Origin: Thermoflexus sp.
Lineage (GTDB): Bacteria > Chloroflexota > Anaerolineae > B4-G1 > DUEL01
NCBI GenBank assembly: GCA_028276215.1
Contig: JAPYWT010000073.1
Coordinates: 1 to 8,951 of the forward strand
Reading direction: 5' to 3'
DNA: 8,951 bases
Shown here in pieces: positions 7,093 through 8,951 of the stretch (within the stretch, counting starts at the first letter, position 1; each line of letters starts with the position of its first letter). A model generated the notes under the pieces. That model was given only the letters and a program-made list of their open reading frames with translations. It was not told the origin of the DNA and did not search any database. Position numbers and translations under genes: made by a program.

Positions 7093-7101
7093 CTCCTCCT
7101 C
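7093..7101 (-). promoter_or_regulatory. Ribosome binding site of the kinase gene, partly derived from a duplicated gene tail
   Basis: On the minus strand, GAGGAGGAG lies just before the kinase ATG. It supports the chosen start over any in-frame upstream codon. Its 5' part is the last Glu-Glu codons of the duplicated tail of the preceding gene (copy at 7096-7123), so translation initiation here uses sequence copied from coding DNA. Confidence 0.75.
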
Positions 7102-7123
7102 TATCGCTTCGCCAACCTCGCGG
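7096..7123. repeat. 28-bp direct repeat, copy A (non-coding copy of the upstream gene's 3' end)
   Basis: It matches 7160-7187 at 27 of 28 positions (difference at 7116 versus 7180), offset by 64 bases. Copy B encodes the final EIGEAIEE of the PLP enzyme-receiver fusion. Copy A would read EVGEAIEE and is in frame with the kinase ATG, with two codons (GAG CGG) between and no stop. Confidence 0.9.
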
Positions 7124-7132
7124 GCGGTCAGG

Positions 7133-7160
7133 GCAGGACAACGGCAGGCGGTTGTCCTAC
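7133..7160. repeat. Hairpin element between the direct repeats, supplies the upstream gene's stop codon
   Basis: The arms 7133-7142 (GCAGGACAAC) and 7151-7160 (GTTGTCCTAC) pair at 9 of 10 positions around an 8-base loop; the inner 8 bp are perfect. On the minus strand it starts GTAGGACA, resembling the GTAGAACA start of the repeats at 5110-5279. The TAG stop of the fusion gene (7157-7159) lies in this terminus. Confidence 0.8.
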
Positions 7161-8812
7161 TCCTCTATCGCTTCGCCAATCTCGCGGAGCAATTCGTCAT
7201 CGGTGAAGACGCCCTTCTGGAGCAGGGCCTGGATGTGGCCGCTCAGACGGGCCCGCTCATCGGCGGTCAGTTCTTTCGCCGTGACGACAATGACCGGAAT
7301 CTCCTGCAACTCCTCTTCGGATTGGAGCACTTCCAGCACACCGAAGCCGTCTATCTCCGGCATCATCAGGTCCAGCAGGATGAGGTCGGGCCGCTCCCGG
7401 CGGATGAGTTCCAGCCCCTCCCGGCCGTTTTCGGCCTCAAAAATCTGGTAGGGGCCCCGGGCCTGGAGGATGCGCCGGAGCAGGCGGCGGGCGCCGGGGT
7501 CGTCCTCCAGGATGGCGACCCGGCGGACGTCCCGGCCCAGTGATTCCAGCGACCCCAGCAGCCCCTCCTCCGGGGCCGGGGCGCGGGCGGGCGCTTCCAC
7601 CGTCTGCACCCAGTCCTCCCCCAGCAGGTGTTTCTCCACCGGGAAGGTGTGGCCGGAGCAGTTGACGACGACCACCTCGTCCCGCCGGATGACTCCCTGG
7701 CTGAGCAGTTTAAAGAGACCGGCGAAGGCGATGCCCGCCGCCGGTTCCATAGAGATGCCCTCCAGTTTCGCCAGGACGTGGATGGCGCGGAAGGCATCCT
7801 CGTCGCTGACGGCCTCAAAGGCGCCGCCGTGCTGCCGAATCACCCGCGCCAGGAACGTGTAGGCCGGGCCGGGGTCGCCCGTGGCGACGGTGATGATGCG
7901 GGTACGGGGGTGGAGGACCGGCTCCGCCTTCTCCAGCCCTTTCGCGAACGAATGGACCATCGGGGCGCACCCTTCGGCCTGGATGCAGGCCAGGCGGGGC
8001 ATGTGGTCTATCAGGCCCATGCGCAGCAGTTCCTCAAACCCCTTCCAGACCCCCACCGGCCCCAGCCCGCCGCTGACGGACTGGATGTACCAGTCCGGGG
8101 CGCGCCAGGGGGTGGCACCGGGGCCCAGGTACCCGGCCAGTTGCTCGGCAATCTCAAAGGCCACGGTCTTCATGCTCTCCCGCGCGGCGATGGAGCGGAT
8201 GCCCCGGTCCAGATAGAGCCCCCGCCGCTTCGCGAACTCCGCCGCCACCTGCTTGGTCTGGTCGTAGGTGCCGGTGACTTTGACCACTTTGGCCCCGTAA
8301 ATGGCGACCTCGCGCATCTTCTCCGCCGGGACCAGGCTGGTGAGGAAGGCCCAGATTTTGATGCCCGCCAGAGCGGAGTAGGCAGCGTAGGAGATGGCGA
8401 CGTTGCCGGTGGAGGCCAGGACCGCCTCGGTGACCCCCAGTTCCTTCATCACGGAGATGGCCAGGGCGGCCTGGCGGTCCTTGAAGGAGCCGGTGGGCCC
8501 CTGCCGCTCGTCCTTGATGTAGAGGCCGGAGCAGCCCAGCATCATCGCCAGGTTGCTGGCCCGCAGCAGCGGGGTGCCCCCCTCGCCCAGGCTCAGCCGG
8601 TGGACATCATCCCGCAGAGGGAGGAGTTCCCGGTAGCGCCACATGGTCTGGGGGCGGCGGGGCAGTTCCCGCTGCCAGATGCGGGCAACGCGCGGGTAAT
8701 CGTAGACGACGTCCAGCCAGTCCCCGTCGCACTGAGGGCATCGCTCCAGGGGACGGGTGAACGGCTCACTGTAGTTGCAGCGAACGCATTGGAGACGAGG
8801 GTAAGTGTCCAT
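7157..8812 (-). CDS. Threonine synthase-like PLP enzyme fused to a C-terminal response-regulator receiver domain
   Basis: The product has 551 residues. An N-terminal zinc ribbon has C9-C12 and C25-C28, followed by LDVVYDY (33-39), as in many threonine synthases. A fold-type II PLP domain spans about 60-400: LGEGGTPL (75-82), KDERQGPTGSFKDR with the PLP lysine Lys111, STGN (134-137), a glycine loop SGGLGPVG (247-254), and NCSGHTFP (384-391). Threonine synthase converts O-phosphohomoserine to threonine. The usual PVGNxGN loop is replaced here by SVSGGLGPVG, so another amino-acid substrate is possible. An Ala/Pro-rich linker (about 405-428) leads to a full receiver domain (430-551) with Glu436-Asp437-Asp438, phospho-acceptor Asp481 (LILLDLMMPEIDG), Thr511 and Lys533 (LQKG). 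One uninterrupted frame spans both parts, so this is a true fusion. The ATG at 8810-8812 has an in-frame TGA two codons upstream and no clear ribosome site. The next gene is a receiver-kinase, the probable phosphodonor. Confidence 0.88.
   Translation of the reverse strand: MDTYPRLQCVRCNYSEPFTRPLERCPQCDGDWLDVVYDYPRVARIWQRELPRRPQTMWRYRELLPLRDDVHRLSLGEGGTPLLRASNLAMMLGCSGLYIKDERQGPTGSFKDRQAALAISVMKELGVTEAVLASTGNVAISYAAYSALAGIKIWAFLTSLVPAEKMREVAIYGAKVVKVTGTYDQTKQVAAEFAKRRGLYLDRGIRSIAARESMKTVAFEIAEQLAGYLGPGATPWRAPDWYIQSVSGGLGPVGVWKGFEELLRMGLIDHMPRLACIQAEGCAPMVHSFAKGLEKAEPVLHPRTRIITVATGDPGPAYTFLARVIRQHGGAFEAVSDEDAFRAIHVLAKLEGISMEPAAGIAFAGLFKLLSQGVIRRDEVVVVNCSGHTFPVEKHLLGEDWVQTVEAPARAPAPEEGLLGSLESLGRDVRRVAILEDDPGARRLLRRILQARGPYQIFEAENGREGLELIRRERPDLILLDLMMPEIDGFGVLEVLQSEEELQEIPVIVVTAKELTADERARLSGHIQALLQKGVFTDDELLREIGEAIEE
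7160..7187. repeat. 28-bp direct repeat, copy B (coding end of the fusion gene)
   Basis: This is the coding copy of the duplicated tail. It encodes the last residues of the receiver domain up to the TAG. It is separated from copy A by 36 bases that are mostly the hairpin element. Confidence 0.9.
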
Positions 8813-8890
8813 TGTTCATTCGCTCTTGTACGAAGCGGAATGGTTTACCGCCTGAAGCAAAATTCGCACCGGCTTGCTGTATTGGCCGTG

Positions 8891-8951
8891 CCCTCACCCC
8901 TCTCCCAGCCCCTCCCCTCTCCCGCTCGCCTGCGGCGGCGGGAGAGGGGAG
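8891..8951. repeat. C-rich hairpin repeat cut by the window edge
   Basis: CTCCCCTCTCCCGC (8912-8925) is perfectly complementary to 8938-8951. Between them CGCC-TGC-GGCG makes an inner 4-bp stem with a 3-base loop. Before it lies CACCCCTCTCCC, a near copy of the left arm, so there is also a direct repeat. It is a different family from the GTAG...CTAC repeats and probably continues beyond the window. It lies upstream of the fusion gene; between it and the start codon (8813-8890) I find no convincing promoter. Confidence 0.8.

Noticed and set aside
5758..7206. 482-residue plus-strand open frame starting MKDTKDAKDTKG
   Set aside because: It runs antisense over the whole kinase gene, starts inside the 9-bp repeat array, and shows no recognisable domain. 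Long antisense frames are common opposite GC-rich genes.
8813..8890. Promoter for the fusion gene, with TTGCTT as a possible -35
   Set aside because: No acceptable -10 hexamer occurs at the right spacing on the minus strand, so I do not call one.

Overview
The window is GC-rich (visibly about 60% or more), tightly packed and fully bacterial in style. The best guess for the source is a member of the Chloroflexota, probably Anaerolineae-like. This rests on three things: the exported giant protein at the left ends in the tail IYLPLVLRNH, which I associate from memory with secreted Chloroflexota proteins; its domains (parallel beta-helix, DUF11-like, SbsA-like Ig) are typical of that group; and short GTAG...CTAC hairpin repeats lie between genes. 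The assignment is an inference, not proven.

Layout. Bases 2-3187 (+) hold the 3' part of a large secreted, beta-rich surface protein whose start lies outside the window. A 272-base gap (3188-3459) holds a 47-bp palindromic repeat and several GGTGA...TCACC-like dyads. It is followed by a 65-residue zinc-ribbon miniprotein (3460-3657, +) with four CxxC knuckles of DnaJ type. From 3779 to 8812 all four genes lie on the minus strand and converge on the miniprotein. In transcription order they are: (1) 8812-7157, a threonine-synthase-like PLP enzyme with an N-terminal zinc ribbon, fused at its C terminus to a complete response-regulator receiver domain; (2) 7089-5842, a soluble receiver-histidine kinase hybrid; (3) 5743-5276, a hotdog-fold thioesterase with an N-terminal CxxCG motif; (4) 5086-3779, a stand-alone lysine-ketoglutarate reductase (the LKR half of eukaryotic AASS).

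How they may work together. The first two minus-strand genes look like a unit in which a cytosolic kinase with no membrane sensor could phosphorylate a receiver domain covalently attached to an amino-acid biosynthetic enzyme. That would be phosphorelay control of a metabolic enzyme rather than of transcription, and it is the most unusual thing here. The junction is also odd. A 28-bp segment encoding the end of gene 1 is repeated 64 bp downstream, just before gene 2, and collapsing the duplication would join the two genes in frame as PLP enzyme-REC-REC-kinase. The insert between the two copies is a small hairpin whose end supplies the TAG stop codon of gene 1.

Repeats. Short inverted repeats ending in GTAG/CTAC occur at 3255-3301, three times in tandem at 5110-5279, and at 7133-7160. 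Two of them provide the TAG stop of the adjacent minus-strand gene, and a third gene (the kinase) ends in the same 8-mer GTAGAACA next to a 9-bp-unit inverted array. A further, different hairpin is cut by the right edge of the window. I saw no tRNA, rRNA, CRISPR array, transposase or riboswitch.
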